38,268 nt of DNA, from positions 1 to 38,268 of the forward strand of contig JAFGNU010000087.1 in NCBI GenBank assembly GCA_016926875.1, given 5' to 3'. The position numbers and the translations under genes are program-made. This DNA comes from Anaerolineae bacterium. Lineage in GTDB: Bacteria > Chloroflexota > Anaerolineae > Aggregatilineales > Aggregatilineaceae. Of this stretch, positions 24,476-33,234 are shown piece by piece. Below the pieces are notes generated by a model that saw nothing but the letters and a program-made list of their open reading frames with translations, searched no databases and had not been told where the DNA came from. Every line of letters starts with the position of its first letter. Positions within the stretch are counted from its first letter, which is position 1.

Positions 24476-26194
24476 ATGAGTAGTTCCAACCTTATCCCGC
24501 CATACGGCGGCGCGTTAGTGAACCTGATGGTTTCCCCCGATTCGGTCGGCGAGCTGAAAGCTTATGCCGGTACCCTGCCTTACATTACGCTGACACCACG
24601 CCAGATGTGTGATTTGGAACTGCTGGCAGTCGGGGCTTTCTCGCCGCTCGACCGTTTTATGGGCCAGCAAGATTACCAGCGCGTGTTGGATGAAATGCGC
24701 CTGGCCAACGGCCAGCTTTTCTCTATGCCGGTCACGTTGTCTGTGAACGGTGATGTGGCCCTCAAATTGGACCAGGATATTGCCTTGCGCAGTCCTAAGA
24801 ACGAACTGTTGGCAGTTATGACTGTCGAAGAGATTTACGAGTGGGATCTCGAAGAGGAAGCGCAGAAGACTTTTGGTACCCTGGATTCGCGTCACCCGAT
24901 TGTTGCTGAAATGTATACCTGGGGGCCAAGGAACATCTCCGGACGTTTACAGGTCTTGCAACTGCCGCCGCACTACGATTTCCGCGATCTGCGCCTCACT
25001 CCGGCAGAAACGCGCGCCCGGCTGGCCTCGTTTGGCCACGAAAACATCGTGGCATTCCAGACACGCAACCCCCTGCACCGCGTGCACGAGGAACTGACCA
25101 AACGGGCCATCGAAGAGGTAAACGGCGTGCTGCTGCTTCACCCGGTTGTAGGTATGACCAAGCCCGGTGATGTTGATCACTACATCCGCGTTCGCACCTA
25201 CAAGGCGCTGACCAGCAACTATTATGATCCTGACCGCGTGCTGCTCTCCCTGCTGCCGCTGGCGATGCGCATGGGCGGCCCCCGTGAGGCTATCTGGCAT
25301 GCCATTATCCGGCGCAACTATGGCGCCAATCACCTGATCGTAGGCCGTGATCACGCCGGACCGGGCAAGGACTCGAAGGGCGAGCCGTTCTACGGGCCGT
25401 ATGATGCTCAAGAACTGGTTGAAAAGCACAGCGAAGAACTGGGTGTGAAGGTTATTCCCTTCCGCATGATGCTGTACCTGTCCGAAGAAGAACGCTATGA
25501 AGAAGTGTCCAAGATTCCAGAAGGCACGCCCACAATGGCGCTGTCGGGCACCCAGGTACGCGAAGAGTATCTAGGCAACGGCAAACAGTTGCCCGATTGG
25601 TTCACCCGTCCTGAAGTCGCCGCCATCCTGTCCGACAGCTACCCGCCCCGTCACCGTCAGGGCGCTTGCATCTGGTTCACCGGGTTGAGTGGCTCTGGCA
25701 AGTCAACTACCGCCGACGTGCTGACCACCCTGCTGCTGGAGCATGGTCGCCAGGTGACGGTGCTTGATGGTGACGTGGTCCGCACGCACCTGTCGAAGGG
25801 CCTCGGTTTTAGCAAGGAAGACCGTGACATCAACATCCGGCGCATCGGGTTTGTGGCGTCCGAGATTGCACGCCATGGCGGCATGGTGATCTGTGCAGCG
25901 ATCAGCCCGTACCGCGCCACGCGCAGCGATGTACGGAACATGGTTGGCAGCGATCACTTTGTCGAGGTGTTCGTTGATACACCACTCGGCGTTTGCGAAG
26001 ACCGAGATACAAAAGGGCTGTATGCCAAAGCGCGGCGGGGCGAGATCAAGGGCTTTACCGGCATTGACGATCCGTACGAGCCGCCGCTGAACCCGGAAAT
26101 CACGTTGAGCACGGTCGAGCAAACACCGGAAGAAAACGCGAACATCATTCTGAACTACCTGATCGAGCAGGGGTTCGTCAAGTTCGACGGCTAA
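24476..26194 (+). CDS. Bifunctional sulfate adenylyltransferase / adenylylsulfate kinase
   Basis: This 572-residue enzyme carries out both steps of sulfate activation: sulfate plus ATP to APS, then phosphorylation of APS to PAPS. The N-terminal ATP sulfurylase has a PUA-like part (1-160) and a catalytic part with QTRNPLHRVH (195-204) and GRDHAGPG (290-297). Residues 395-572 form the APS kinase, with P-loop GLSGSGKST (403-411), DGDVVR and FVDTPLGVCEDRD. Both sets of catalytic motifs are intact. I chose the ATG at 24476 (MSSSNLIPP) because GAGGT lies ten bases before it; an upstream start would run through the promoter. No sulfate transporter, PAPS reductase or sulfotransferase gene is adjacent, so the use of PAPS here is unknown. 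Confidence 0.95.
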   Translation: MSSSNLIPPYGGALVNLMVSPDSVGELKAYAGTLPYITLTPRQMCDLELLAVGAFSPLDRFMGQQDYQRVLDEMRLANGQLFSMPVTLSVNGDVALKLDQDIALRSPKNELLAVMTVEEIYEWDLEEEAQKTFGTLDSRHPIVAEMYTWGPRNISGRLQVLQLPPHYDFRDLRLTPAETRARLASFGHENIVAFQTRNPLHRVHEELTKRAIEEVNGVLLLHPVVGMTKPGDVDHYIRVRTYKALTSNYYDPDRVLLSLLPLAMRMGGPREAIWHAIIRRNYGANHLIVGRDHAGPGKDSKGEPFYGPYDAQELVEKHSEELGVKVIPFRMMLYLSEEERYEEVSKIPEGTPTMALSGTQVREEYLGNGKQLPDWFTRPEVAAILSDSYPPRHRQGACIWFTGLSGSGKSTTADVLTTLLLEHGRQVTVLDGDVVRTHLSKGLGFSKEDRDINIRRIGFVASEIARHGGMVICAAISPYRATRSDVRNMVGSDHFVEVFVDTPLGVCEDRDTKGLYAKARRGEIKGFTGIDDPYEPPLNPEITLSTVEQTPEENANIILNYLIEQGFVKFDG

Positions 26195-26275
26195 CCGGGT
26201 GCGTGCAAAACCTGTCAGGCAACTCTGGGCAATCTGCGCACACACCATATCCCGCTATGCATGGCATCCGCACAC

Positions 26276-26308
26276 AAAAAACGGACTCAGGTGTGCGAGT
26301 CCGTTTTT
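26276..26308. terminator. Bidirectional rho-independent terminator between convergent genes
   Basis: CGGACTC (26282-26288) and GAGTCCG (26297-26303) pair perfectly around an 8-base loop, with six As before and five Ts after. It serves both the sat-cysC fusion (plus) and the molybdenum hydroxylase operon (minus). Confidence 0.9.
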
Positions 26309-26344
26309 CCTTGCCTGTGCAGAACGTACAGGATAATTCAACCG

Positions 26345-28336
26345 TTATTGCAGGTCTTCGGGTTGGACCGGCAGGTGCCGGAGACGCTTTCCTGTCGCTG
26401 CGTACACGGCATTGAATACTGCCGGTGCAGTGGGCGGTACACCCATCTCTCCAACGCCTGTTGGCGAACGATCACTTGGCACAAAGTAAACTTCGATCTC
26501 CGGCATTTCATCCATCCGCAGCAGCGGGTAGTCATAAAAATTGCCCTGCTGGACGCGCCCATCTTTGACCGTGATCTGGCTGTACAGTGCCGCCGTCAGG
26601 CCGAACACAATACCACCTTCCATCTGCGCTTCGACCAAGTCCGGGTTGATCACGGTGCCGCAATCGACAGCGCACACCACGCGATGAACCCGTATCCTAC
26701 CGCTATCCGATACAGACACCTCCGCAACCTGCGCCACATGCGTGATATCGAAAGTGGAATGAACGGCGATCCCGCGCCCCCAACCGTCCGGCAGAGGTGA
26801 TCCCCAACCTGCTTTTTCGGCGGCCAGTTCCAGGACTGCCTGGCGCGGCGTGCCAGCGTTCAACAACAACCGGAAGGTGAGCGGATCGCGCCCCGTTGCT
26901 TCGGCGACTTCGTCCACAAAACACTCGCGCGCGAATGCCTCAGGGTGCTCACCGACAGAACGCCAGGCCCCGGTTCGCAGGCCAACTGCTTCGCCGCCGC
27001 GTCCCTGGATGCTGGTTGGTGAGCTTTGTGGCGCTGAGAGATAAGCGGCAACCATCGGGTGATAGTAATCGTTCCGCATGTCGTCCTCGCGCGTCCAGAA
27101 GAGCTTGACCGGCGCGCCGACAGCTTGCGAAATCGCAACTGCTTCGCTGACATAGTCATTCTCAAGTCTGCGCCCAAACGCGCCTCCGATCAACGGCACA
27201 TGGATCGTGATAGCATCATTGCCCATGCCGCTGAGAGAACGCGCTGCATCCCTGGCACCCTGGCGATCTTGGGTGGGCGCCCATACTTCGCAGTGATCCT
27301 CGCGCACATCAGCCACACAGACCATCGGCTCCATCGAGGCGTGAGCCATGTAAGATACTTCGTAGATGGCTTCGATCACGTCCGGCGTATTGGCCAGTTC
27401 GAACCGGTCGAGTAGCTGCTGGCGCAGGTCATCCGTATTCATCTCCGGGTTGCCGCGCTCCCACTCGACTTGCAGCAGCTCGCGGCCTTTCAGCGCAGCC
27501 CACGTCGTATCGGCCACGACGGCAATGCCCCTATCGCCGTTGATAGATATCACGTGGCGCACGCCCGCGACGGCTTCGGCAGCGCTGGCATCAAAGCTCG
27601 CTGCCCGGCCCCCGGTCCACGGACAGTGTTCAACCGCCGCCACCAGCATCCCCGGTAGCTGGATGTCACTGGCGAATACGGCGCTGCCGTCAACATAGGC
27701 GGGGTTGTCGAGGTTGCCCTGCCGCGTGCCGATGATGCGGAAATCAGCAGGGTCTTTGAGCACAAGATCGCCGCGCTCCGGAACGGGCAGCGCTGCCGCC
27801 GTTTCAACCAGCTCACCATAGCTAAACTGCTGGCCGCTGGCTTCGTGAATCACCGTGCCGTTTTGGGCATAGCACTCGTCCGGCGATACATCCCATAGCT
27901 GCGCCGCTGCCGCGATGAGCATCATCCGCGCGGCTGCGCCCGCCCGGCGCAAGGTGTCGTACGATGATTGGATGCTCTGGCTGCCACCGGTCACCTGACT
28001 GCCGTAGATACGGTCGGCTGGAGACTGCACGATCCGGATCAAGGACCAATCCGCTTCCAACTCTTCGGCGATGATCATCGGCAGTGCCGTATTCACGCCC
28101 TGGCCCATTTCGGAGCGGTGGACTTGAACCGTGACAACTCCATCCGGATCGATGCCCAGGTAAGCGTTGGGTACAAACCCGGCGGGTTGCAGTGCAAGGT
28201 TGACAACCGGATAATCCGTTGTGGCTGCGGACACCGATCCGGCATCCGGCAGACGGAAGCCCAGCACCAACCCGGTCCCGACCAGCGCAGAAGCTTTCAG
28301 GAAGTCGCGACGTGTTGATTTGGAATAGGTGCTCAT
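26345..28336 (-). CDS. Molybdopterin-binding subunit of a xanthine dehydrogenase-family oxidoreductase (IorB-like)
   Basis: This 663-residue large subunit binds the molybdenum cofactor and, with the adjacent iron-sulfur subunit, forms a two-subunit hydroxylase like isoquinoline 1-oxidoreductase or aldehyde dehydrogenases of that type. It starts with a Tat signal ([14 protein letters not shown]), so the complex is exported folded. Family motifs include [37 protein letters not shown] and, near the end, [19 protein letters not shown], where Glu630 is the expected active-site glutamate. It is somewhat shorter than typical IorB (above 700 residues). Its ATG overlaps the stop of the small-subunit gene (ATGA), so the two are translationally coupled. 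The substrate is unknown; no electron-accepting cytochrome gene is adjacent. Confidence 0.9.
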   Translation of the reverse strand: MSTYSKSTRRDFLKASALVGTGLVLGFRLPDAGSVSAATTDYPVVNLALQPAGFVPNAYLGIDPDGVVTVQVHRSEMGQGVNTALPMIIAEELEADWSLIRIVQSPADRIYGSQVTGGSQSIQSSYDTLRRAGAAARMMLIAAAAQLWDVSPDECYAQNGTVIHEASGQQFSYGELVETAAALPVPERGDLVLKDPADFRIIGTRQGNLDNPAYVDGSAVFASDIQLPGMLVAAVEHCPWTGGRAASFDASAAEAVAGVRHVISINGDRGIAVVADTTWAALKGRELLQVEWERGNPEMNTDDLRQQLLDRFELANTPDVIEAIYEVSYMAHASMEPMVCVADVREDHCEVWAPTQDRQGARDAARSLSGMGNDAITIHVPLIGGAFGRRLENDYVSEAVAISQAVGAPVKLFWTREDDMRNDYYHPMVAAYLSAPQSSPTSIQGRGGEAVGLRTGAWRSVGEHPEAFARECFVDEVAEATGRDPLTFRLLLNAGTPRQAVLELAAEKAGWGSPLPDGWGRGIAVHSTFDITHVAQVAEVSVSDSGRIRVHRVVCAVDCGTVINPDLVEAQMEGGIVFGLTAALYSQITVKDGRVQQGNFYDYPLLRMDEMPEIEVYFVPSDRSPTGVGEMGVPPTAPAVFNAVYAATGKRLRHLPVQPEDLQ

Positions 28337-28803
28337 TGCTCGCCTCCTAACAGCTCAGCCGCACGGTGAATGGCGTGCCGGATGCGCTGGTACGTACCGC
28401 AGCGGCACAGGTTGTCTGACATGGCTGCGTCGATCTCGTCGTCGGTAGGATTCTGGGTTTTCTCCAACAGCGCGGCAGCAGTCATGATCTGCCCAGGCTG
28501 GCAGTAGCCACACTGTGGTACATTCAACTCGATCCAAGCTTGCTGGAGTGGATGACTTCCGTCAGGTGATAACCCCTCAATGGTCGTGATCGCTTTCCCT
28601 TCAACGGCAGAAACCGATGTAACGCACGACCGGATCGGTTGGCCATCCAGGTGTACGGTACACGCGCCGCACGCCCCGACACCGCAGCTATACTTGGTTC
28701 CTGTCAGGCCGAGTGTGTCACGCAGTACCCACAGCAGGGGTGTATCAGGCTCGACATCTACCGTGACCTGCTGGCCGTTGACGGTGAATGCGATCGAAGC
28801 CAT
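28333..28803 (-). CDS. [2Fe-2S] subunit of a xanthine dehydrogenase-family oxidoreductase (IorA-like)
   Basis: This 156-residue protein carries two [2Fe-2S] clusters that pass electrons from the molybdenum site. The N-terminal plant-ferredoxin-like domain holds the first cluster ([18 protein letters not shown] plus a Cys in PIRSC). The helical C-terminal domain holds the second ([11 protein letters not shown] and [15 protein letters not shown]). All eight expected cysteines are visible. It has no signal peptide, so it would be exported with the Tat-tagged large subunit. AGGAGG lies about six bases before the ATG. Confidence 0.95.
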   Translation of the reverse strand: MASIAFTVNGQQVTVDVEPDTPLLWVLRDTLGLTGTKYSCGVGACGACTVHLDGQPIRSCVTSVSAVEGKAITTIEGLSPDGSHPLQQAWIELNVPQCGYCQPGQIMTAAALLEKTQNPTDDEIDAAMSDNLCRCGTYQRIRHAIHRAAELLGGEQ

Positions 28804-28838
28804 AACATCCTCCTCAAATATGTTTATCGAACTCTTTC

Positions 28839-28844
28839 ATTATA
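28839..28844 (-). promoter_or_regulatory. Likely -10 element of the molybdenum hydroxylase operon
   Basis: A perfect TATAAT on the minus strand lies about 35 bases before the small-subunit ATG, giving a short leader. The -35 is poor. Confidence 0.45.
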
Positions 28845-28962
28845 ACCGTGCATTTCGCTGCGCGCATGACGTCAGGCCCGGCATCATGCGGGATCGGGTG
28901 AGCCGGGTTTTGTGCAAAGGTCACGCAGCCGTGCCGGGCAGGCCGGGCTACGACAGGCAGAT

Positions 28963-29838
28963 TTACAGGTATTGCTCAAACCACGCGATCACGCGGCGGT
29001 TGTAGTCGTCCGGGTGATGCTTGAATACTTCGCGGTGCCCGGCGCCCGGTACGCGCCATAACTCGGTTGGACCGGACAGGCGTGCGGCAAGTGATTGTAC
29101 CTCTTCAGTGGAGACAAACGGGTCCTGCTCACCGTGAATGAACAGTGCCGGGGCTGTGACCCGGTGCGCCGTGTCGATGGGATTGGCGCGGTATAACCGG
29201 CGGCGCACGCGCAGCGATCCGCCGAGCAGCGTCAGCCACGCCAATCCACGCGCCAACACATCCGGCAAGCCCCTGAGGCGTCCCCACCCGGTCAGAATGC
29301 CTGCCAGCCGGGGAAACGCGCCGTCCACTACCAGCGCGGCGATCCGGTCATCCTGGGCAGCAGCCATCAGCGCCACGCCCGCGCCCATGCTGAAACCCAA
29401 CACGCCCATGCGTTCGATACCCCGTTCCGATATCACATAGTCTAATGCGCCGCCCAGATCGCCCACTTCCAGCACGCCCATCGTCACCAATCGGCCAGAT
29501 GAACACCCGTGCGCGCGGAAATCGAACATTAGCACATTAAAGCCCGCCCGGTGCAGCGGCACCGCCTGGGGGACGTCTTTATCCATGCTGCCGTTCTGAC
29601 CGGGGCACAGGATCACCGTCCCGCGAGGTAGCTCGCCCGCCGGAATCCACCAGCCGCCAAGCTGCCCACCATCCCGGCTGGCGAATGTCACGTCTTCGCA
29701 GCCCATACCGTACCGGGACGGGTGATCGGGCGGATCAGGTATGCGGCGGCGTGTGAGCGGGATCGAGGCGGCATACCCTGCTGCCACGATCACCAGGGCG
29801 CCAATGCCGACAGCACCAGCCAGCCAGACCAGGATCAT
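28963..29838 (-). CDS. Membrane-anchored alpha/beta hydrolase
   Basis: This 291-residue serine hydrolase has an N-terminal membrane segment (about residues 3-26). The fold includes the oxyanion-type GTVILCPGQNGSMDKD, the nucleophile elbow GFSMGAG with Ser150, an acid at HGEQDPFVS and the catalytic His in GAGHREVF, so the triad is complete. The pattern is like BAAT/acyl-CoA thioesterase or prolyl-oligopeptidase-type small hydrolases; the substrate is unknown. It starts 13 bases after the epimerase stop and is the last gene of a five-gene minus-strand run. Confidence 0.85.
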   Translation of the reverse strand: MILVWLAGAVGIGALVIVAAGYAASIPLTRRRIPDPPDHPSRYGMGCEDVTFASRDGGQLGGWWIPAGELPRGTVILCPGQNGSMDKDVPQAVPLHRAGFNVLMFDFRAHGCSSGRLVTMGVLEVGDLGGALDYVISERGIERMGVLGFSMGAGVALMAAAQDDRIAALVVDGAFPRLAGILTGWGRLRGLPDVLARGLAWLTLLGGSLRVRRRLYRANPIDTAHRVTAPALFIHGEQDPFVSTEEVQSLAARLSGPTELWRVPGAGHREVFKHHPDDYNRRVIAWFEQYL

Positions 29839-29851
29839 CGTGCTGCTGTCC

Positions 29852-30808
29852 TCAACCCTGGGGATGCTTGGCCCACCAGTCGGCTGCCCAGGCGACGGCT
29901 TTGGTTATCCCCTCGTCCAGCGGGGTTGTGGGGTTATAGTTGAGCATGGCGCGGGCCTTGCCGATGTTGGCGACGTAGTGCGTCACTTCGCCCACGCGCG
30001 CCGGTTCGATGGTCATGTTCGGCTCTACGCCGAGCGCCTGCCCCACATACTCGGCCATCTTGATCAGGCTGTTGCCCTGCCCATATGCCAGATTGATCGT
30101 CTGATTCGCTTCGCCGCCGTTGACCAGCAGATCGATACCCCGGCAGATGCCGTCGATGCAGTCGTCAATGTAGGTAAAGTCCAGCACCTTGTCCCTGCCG
30201 AAGATGGTGATCGGCTCGTGGTTGCCAATTTTGCGCATAAACAGCGGGATCACGCGCTCCATGCGTTCGATGTCGATGTCATAGCGCCCGTAGACGTTGC
30301 TGAAACGGAAGATGATGTAGCGCAGCCCGTAGCACTGGGCGTAGGAGTAAATGAACGCTTCGCCGGAAATTTTGCTGGCCGAATATGGACTCTCGGTAAA
30401 GGTAAAGTCGGCGTAGGACTCCTCGGTGATGTAGCGGCGAATGTCGCCATACACCTCGCGTGAGCTGCTGAAAATGACCGGAATCTGGTTATGGCGGCAA
30501 AATTCAAGTACGTTAAAGGTCATGATCATGTTTTTCAGCGCGCGGACCGGCTGCTCAACCAGCTCGTGCACCTTGGCATGTGCAGCCAGATGGACTACTA
30601 CATCCAGGTTTTCGGGGTATTGAACAAAACCGATCCCCTTATCAAAATGATCATACGGCTGGCTGAGGTCTTGCAGTAGGGTTTCGATCTCATTGGTCCA
30701 GGTATTCGGGCGCTGGTCGATCCCAAAGACGTAATGCCCTTCCTGCTGCAAGCGCAGGCCCAGGTTGGTACCGATCTGGCCGCTGGCCCCGGTTATCAAA
30801 ACGCGCAT
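29852..30808 (-). CDS. NAD-dependent sugar-nucleotide epimerase/dehydratase (extended SDR)
   Basis: This 318-residue cytoplasmic enzyme has the Rossmann motif GASGQIG at residues 7-13, then VVHLAAHAKV, a catalytic serine region (SSSREVYGD) and the Tyr/Lys pair in YSASK. The substrate-binding part (FRFSNVYGRYD, VLDFTYIDDCIDG) is typical of UDP- or dTDP-sugar 4-epimerases, dehydratases and UDP-glucuronate decarboxylases. It has a good AAGGAG site six bases from the ATG. It likely supplies an activated sugar for the glycosyltransferases encoded on the other strand at 33235-38268, but the exact sugar cannot be read. Confidence 0.88.
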   Translation of the reverse strand: MRVLITGASGQIGTNLGLRLQQEGHYVFGIDQRPNTWTNEIETLLQDLSQPYDHFDKGIGFVQYPENLDVVVHLAAHAKVHELVEQPVRALKNMIMTFNVLEFCRHNQIPVIFSSSREVYGDIRRYITEESYADFTFTESPYSASKISGEAFIYSYAQCYGLRYIIFRFSNVYGRYDIDIERMERVIPLFMRKIGNHEPITIFGRDKVLDFTYIDDCIDGICRGIDLLVNGGEANQTINLAYGQGNSLIKMAEYVGQALGVEPNMTIEPARVGEVTHYVANIGKARAMLNYNPTTPLDEGITKAVAWAADWWAKHPQG

Positions 30809-30857
30809 AGATGGCTCCTTATTGAGTGCAACCGCGTGTTCGGCAGTGCTTCGCCCG

Positions 30858-32045
30858 TTATTCCGATTCTTCGATCCGGATCGTGATCACGCGGTCGCCC
30901 GGCGGCGGGTCGGGGTAGCGGATCGGGTCGTTGGCGTTGCGCGGCGTCAGGCTGCGCACAACGTCCATGCCTTCAATGACAATGCCAAAGATTGTATACT
31001 GTCCGTCCCATTCGTGCGACGGGCGCAGCGGGGCCAGCGTGATAAAGAACTCGCTGCCCGCGCTGTCAGGAATGCCTGCCGGGTGCGCCATAGCAACCAG
31101 CCCTTCCCGGTCGAACGCCAGGCCGTTGTTGTGCTCGTCCGGGATAGTATAGCCCGGTCCGCCGCGCCCGGTGTTGCTGGGATCGCCGGTTTGCGCCAGG
31201 TAATCCGGCACCACGTAAAAAAATGTGATGTCGTCGTACCACCCGCTGCGCGCCAGAAAAATGAAGTTGTTGGCCGTCACCGGGGCGTCACGCGGGAACA
31301 GATCGATCACAATCGCGCCCTGTTCGGTTTCGATCACGGCGCGATACGTTCTGGTTACGTCGATGGTGATGTCCGGCGCTTCATCAAAAAAACGTTGTTC
31401 GAGCAGCGCCAGCCGCACGGCCTCGTCCAGTCCAAACAAGTCATCGCGCCCGCTGAACGGCACGCCGTTATACAGCAAAAAGGGTGCACCGACAAGCTGC
31501 AAACTCTGCGCATCGCGCTGCGCCGCCTCGATCACCGGCGCGTAGATCCCGCTGTCCAGTTCGGCATCAAAACGCGCCACGTCCAGTCCAACCGTCGCGG
31601 CGTACTCGCTGAGCAACGGGCGAAAATCGTCCGGCGGCAGGTCGATCCAGTCGGCCAGGTGGGTGTACAACTGGTCATGCATCAACCAGAAGGCTTCCTG
31701 TGCGGCGGCGGCTTCGCTGGCTTGCAAGGCGAGAGCGGCTTTATCATGCGAGCGGGTATCGGGCAAGTGCCGCCAGATCAGGCGCAGATCATCCGGATAG
31801 CGCTCCAGCAGCACCGCCAGATCGCGCGCATAGCGGGCGCAGATTTCGCACTGAAAATCACCGTACATCACGATCGTTAAATACGCGTCGTCAGGACCAA
31901 GCGCGTGTCCTTCTGCCGGAGTATATGTTTCGGGCGTTGGTGTTGCCGTTGGCTCGTCGTCGCCGTGCGCTGCCCCGCCAGCATTGCACACCATCACTAG
32001 CGCCACCAGCACCAAGATCGCTGCACTGAGTCGTTTTGTGTCCAT
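30858..32045 (-). CDS. Exported thioredoxin (DsbA-like)-cyclophilin fusion protein
   Basis: This 395-residue exported protein joins two folding-factor domains. A hydrophobic signal (about 5-25) and a short Thr/Pro linker precede a DsbA/DsbG-like thioredoxin domain (about 45-220), with GDFQCEIC (Cys66, Cys69) and the cis-Pro loop VGAPFLLYNG. A cyclophilin domain (about 233-395) follows, with PVTANNFIFLAR, AQTGDPSNTGRGGPGY and SAGSEFFITL. The cyclophilin position that normally holds the catalytic Arg (FHRxxPxFxxQGGD) is Tyr277 here (FFYVVPDYLAQTGD), so isomerase activity may be weak or lost. The thioredoxin cysteines are intact. It lies 44 bases after the M50-like gene. Confidence 0.88.
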   Translation of the reverse strand: MDTKRLSAAILVLVALVMVCNAGGAAHGDDEPTATPTPETYTPAEGHALGPDDAYLTIVMYGDFQCEICARYARDLAVLLERYPDDLRLIWRHLPDTRSHDKAALALQASEAAAAQEAFWLMHDQLYTHLADWIDLPPDDFRPLLSEYAATVGLDVARFDAELDSGIYAPVIEAAQRDAQSLQLVGAPFLLYNGVPFSGRDDLFGLDEAVRLALLEQRFFDEAPDITIDVTRTYRAVIETEQGAIVIDLFPRDAPVTANNFIFLARSGWYDDITFFYVVPDYLAQTGDPSNTGRGGPGYTIPDEHNNGLAFDREGLVAMAHPAGIPDSAGSEFFITLAPLRPSHEWDGQYTIFGIVIEGMDVVRSLTPRNANDPIRYPDPPPGDRVITIRIEESE

Positions 32046-32089
32046 GTCTCACCCCATCAACCTGCACCATCAGCGCCACAACCATAGCA

Positions 32090-32635
32090 CTAGGCACGCA
32101 GTTCGCGCCAGATTACCTCGCCGTCCACGCTGCGCACCGGGGCCAACGAGCCTATTCCGGCCACTAGGTTCACCACTGCGAAAAAGCGTAACACGTCCCC
32201 ACCAACCAGCGCCCACACGATCAGCGTCACGATGCCGACCAGGATATTCATCAGCGGGCCGCCCAGCGCCCGGCCCAGATGCACCCGGCGGGGATAGCCG
32301 TCCTGGGGGCCGTCATAGATGTTGATATGGCGGGTGGCGGTCACCAGGTTGGCATCCATCGGCGCGCCGACCAGCTTTCCGGACAGGATATGTCCCAGGC
32401 TATGCAGCACGTTCATCAGAAAAAGCAGCAGCCCATAGACCAGGCCGATCAGCAGGCTTGTGCCCGGCGTTTCGCCCGCGCTGCCCACCAGCCCGATCAC
32501 CACGCCCAATCCCACAAAGATCGGAATGCTCAGCACGGCGTATGGCGTCGCCAGCCAGCGCACGCCAAGCAGCGTAAACAACGGGCGGCGCGGCGTGGTT
32601 TGGATATCTTCAAATACACCCATCGGGTTTGCCAT
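32090..32635 (-). CDS. M50 (site-2 protease)-like membrane protein lacking the catalytic glutamate
   Basis: This 181-residue protein has four or five predicted membrane segments. Its helix MNVLHSLGHILSGKLVGAP aligns with the M50 zinc motif HExxH, but reads HSLGH (78-82), so the catalytic Glu is Ser79. The two zinc-ligating His remain. The family's second motif (NxxPxxxLDG) appears near the C-terminus as NLVAGIGSLAPVRSVDG, with Asp171 as third ligand, and the intervening GRALGGPLMNILVG matches the conserved GP-x-x-N loop. It may bind zinc and a substrate without cleaving it. Same-strand neighbours are a lipoprotein gene (24 bases upstream) and the thioredoxin-cyclophilin gene. Confidence 0.75.
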   Translation of the reverse strand: MANPMGVFEDIQTTPRRPLFTLLGVRWLATPYAVLSIPIFVGLGVVIGLVGSAGETPGTSLLIGLVYGLLLFLMNVLHSLGHILSGKLVGAPMDANLVTATRHINIYDGPQDGYPRRVHLGRALGGPLMNILVGIVTLIVWALVGGDVLRFFAVVNLVAGIGSLAPVRSVDGEVIWRELRA

Positions 32636-32659
32636 GTTTTTTCCCTTCCAATTAGCATT

Positions 32660-33130
32660 TCAGCCTGTCGATACGACCCACTCGGCCAGCAAACGCCTCG
32701 CCTCGGCCAGCGAGTCATCGGCTGCCAGCGCCGTTGCCCGCCCTTCTGCCGCCGTCGACAATGGCACGATTTCCCGCGCGTCGGCGCATTCCAGGCTCCA
32801 CAGCCCTGCCGATTCGGACAGGCACGTGATCGCCGTGTTGATATGATCCTGGATGCTGACCGCCTGGGGATATGCGGCCCGGTCGGATGCCGGGAGCGTA
32901 ACCGGGGCTGGCACCACGATGTTGTCCTGGCAGGACGCCGTTTCGCCAGCGATCAGCCGGTCCCACAGGTCAAGCGCGGCAACCTGCGATGCCTGTACTT
33001 CGTCCAGTCGCGCCGCGAGATCATCCTGTACGGCGGATTGGCTGCGCGCGGTTTTATCACTCGCCCGCATGTTGCAGCCTGCCAACACCAGGAATCCGGC
33101 CAGCACCAGCCAGCCCACACCCTTAACCAT
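32660..33130 (-). CDS. Small lipoprotein of unknown function
   Basis: This protein of about 156 residues has a clean lipoprotein signal (MVKGVGWLVLAGFLVLAGC), with the lipobox LAGC. The mature part is helical, with a run of alanine and charged residues (SAVQDDLAARLDEVQASQVAALD) and three further cysteines. I recognise no family. I prefer the ATG at 33130: GAGAG lies just before it, and a -10-like TACAAT at 33171-33166 would leave a leader of about 29 bases. An ATG at 33154 would add eight residues and be nearly leaderless. It is the first gene of the five-gene minus-strand run. Confidence 0.65.
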   Translation of the reverse strand: MVKGVGWLVLAGFLVLAGCNMRASDKTARSQSAVQDDLAARLDEVQASQVAALDLWDRLIAGETASCQDNIVVPAPVTLPASDRAAYPQAVSIQDHINTAITCLSESAGLWSLECADAREIVPLSTAAEGRATALAADDSLAEARRLLAEWVVSTG

Positions 33131-33165
33131 GCGCTTCTCTCGTGGTTGCCGCATACTCTTGTTCT

Positions 33166-33199
33166 ATTGTAGCGATTTTATGCGCAGGCACGGTACAAT
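33166..33199. promoter_or_regulatory. Divergent -10 elements between lipoprotein and glycosyltransferase operons
   Basis: TACAAT occurs on the minus strand at 33171-33166 and on the plus strand at 33194-33199, in the 104-base divergent gap. Both are good -10 hexamers; the -35 regions are weak. Confidence 0.4.
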
Positions 33200-33234
33200 G
33201 CGAGCCGTTTCATCATCAGGAGTGGATTAACAGC

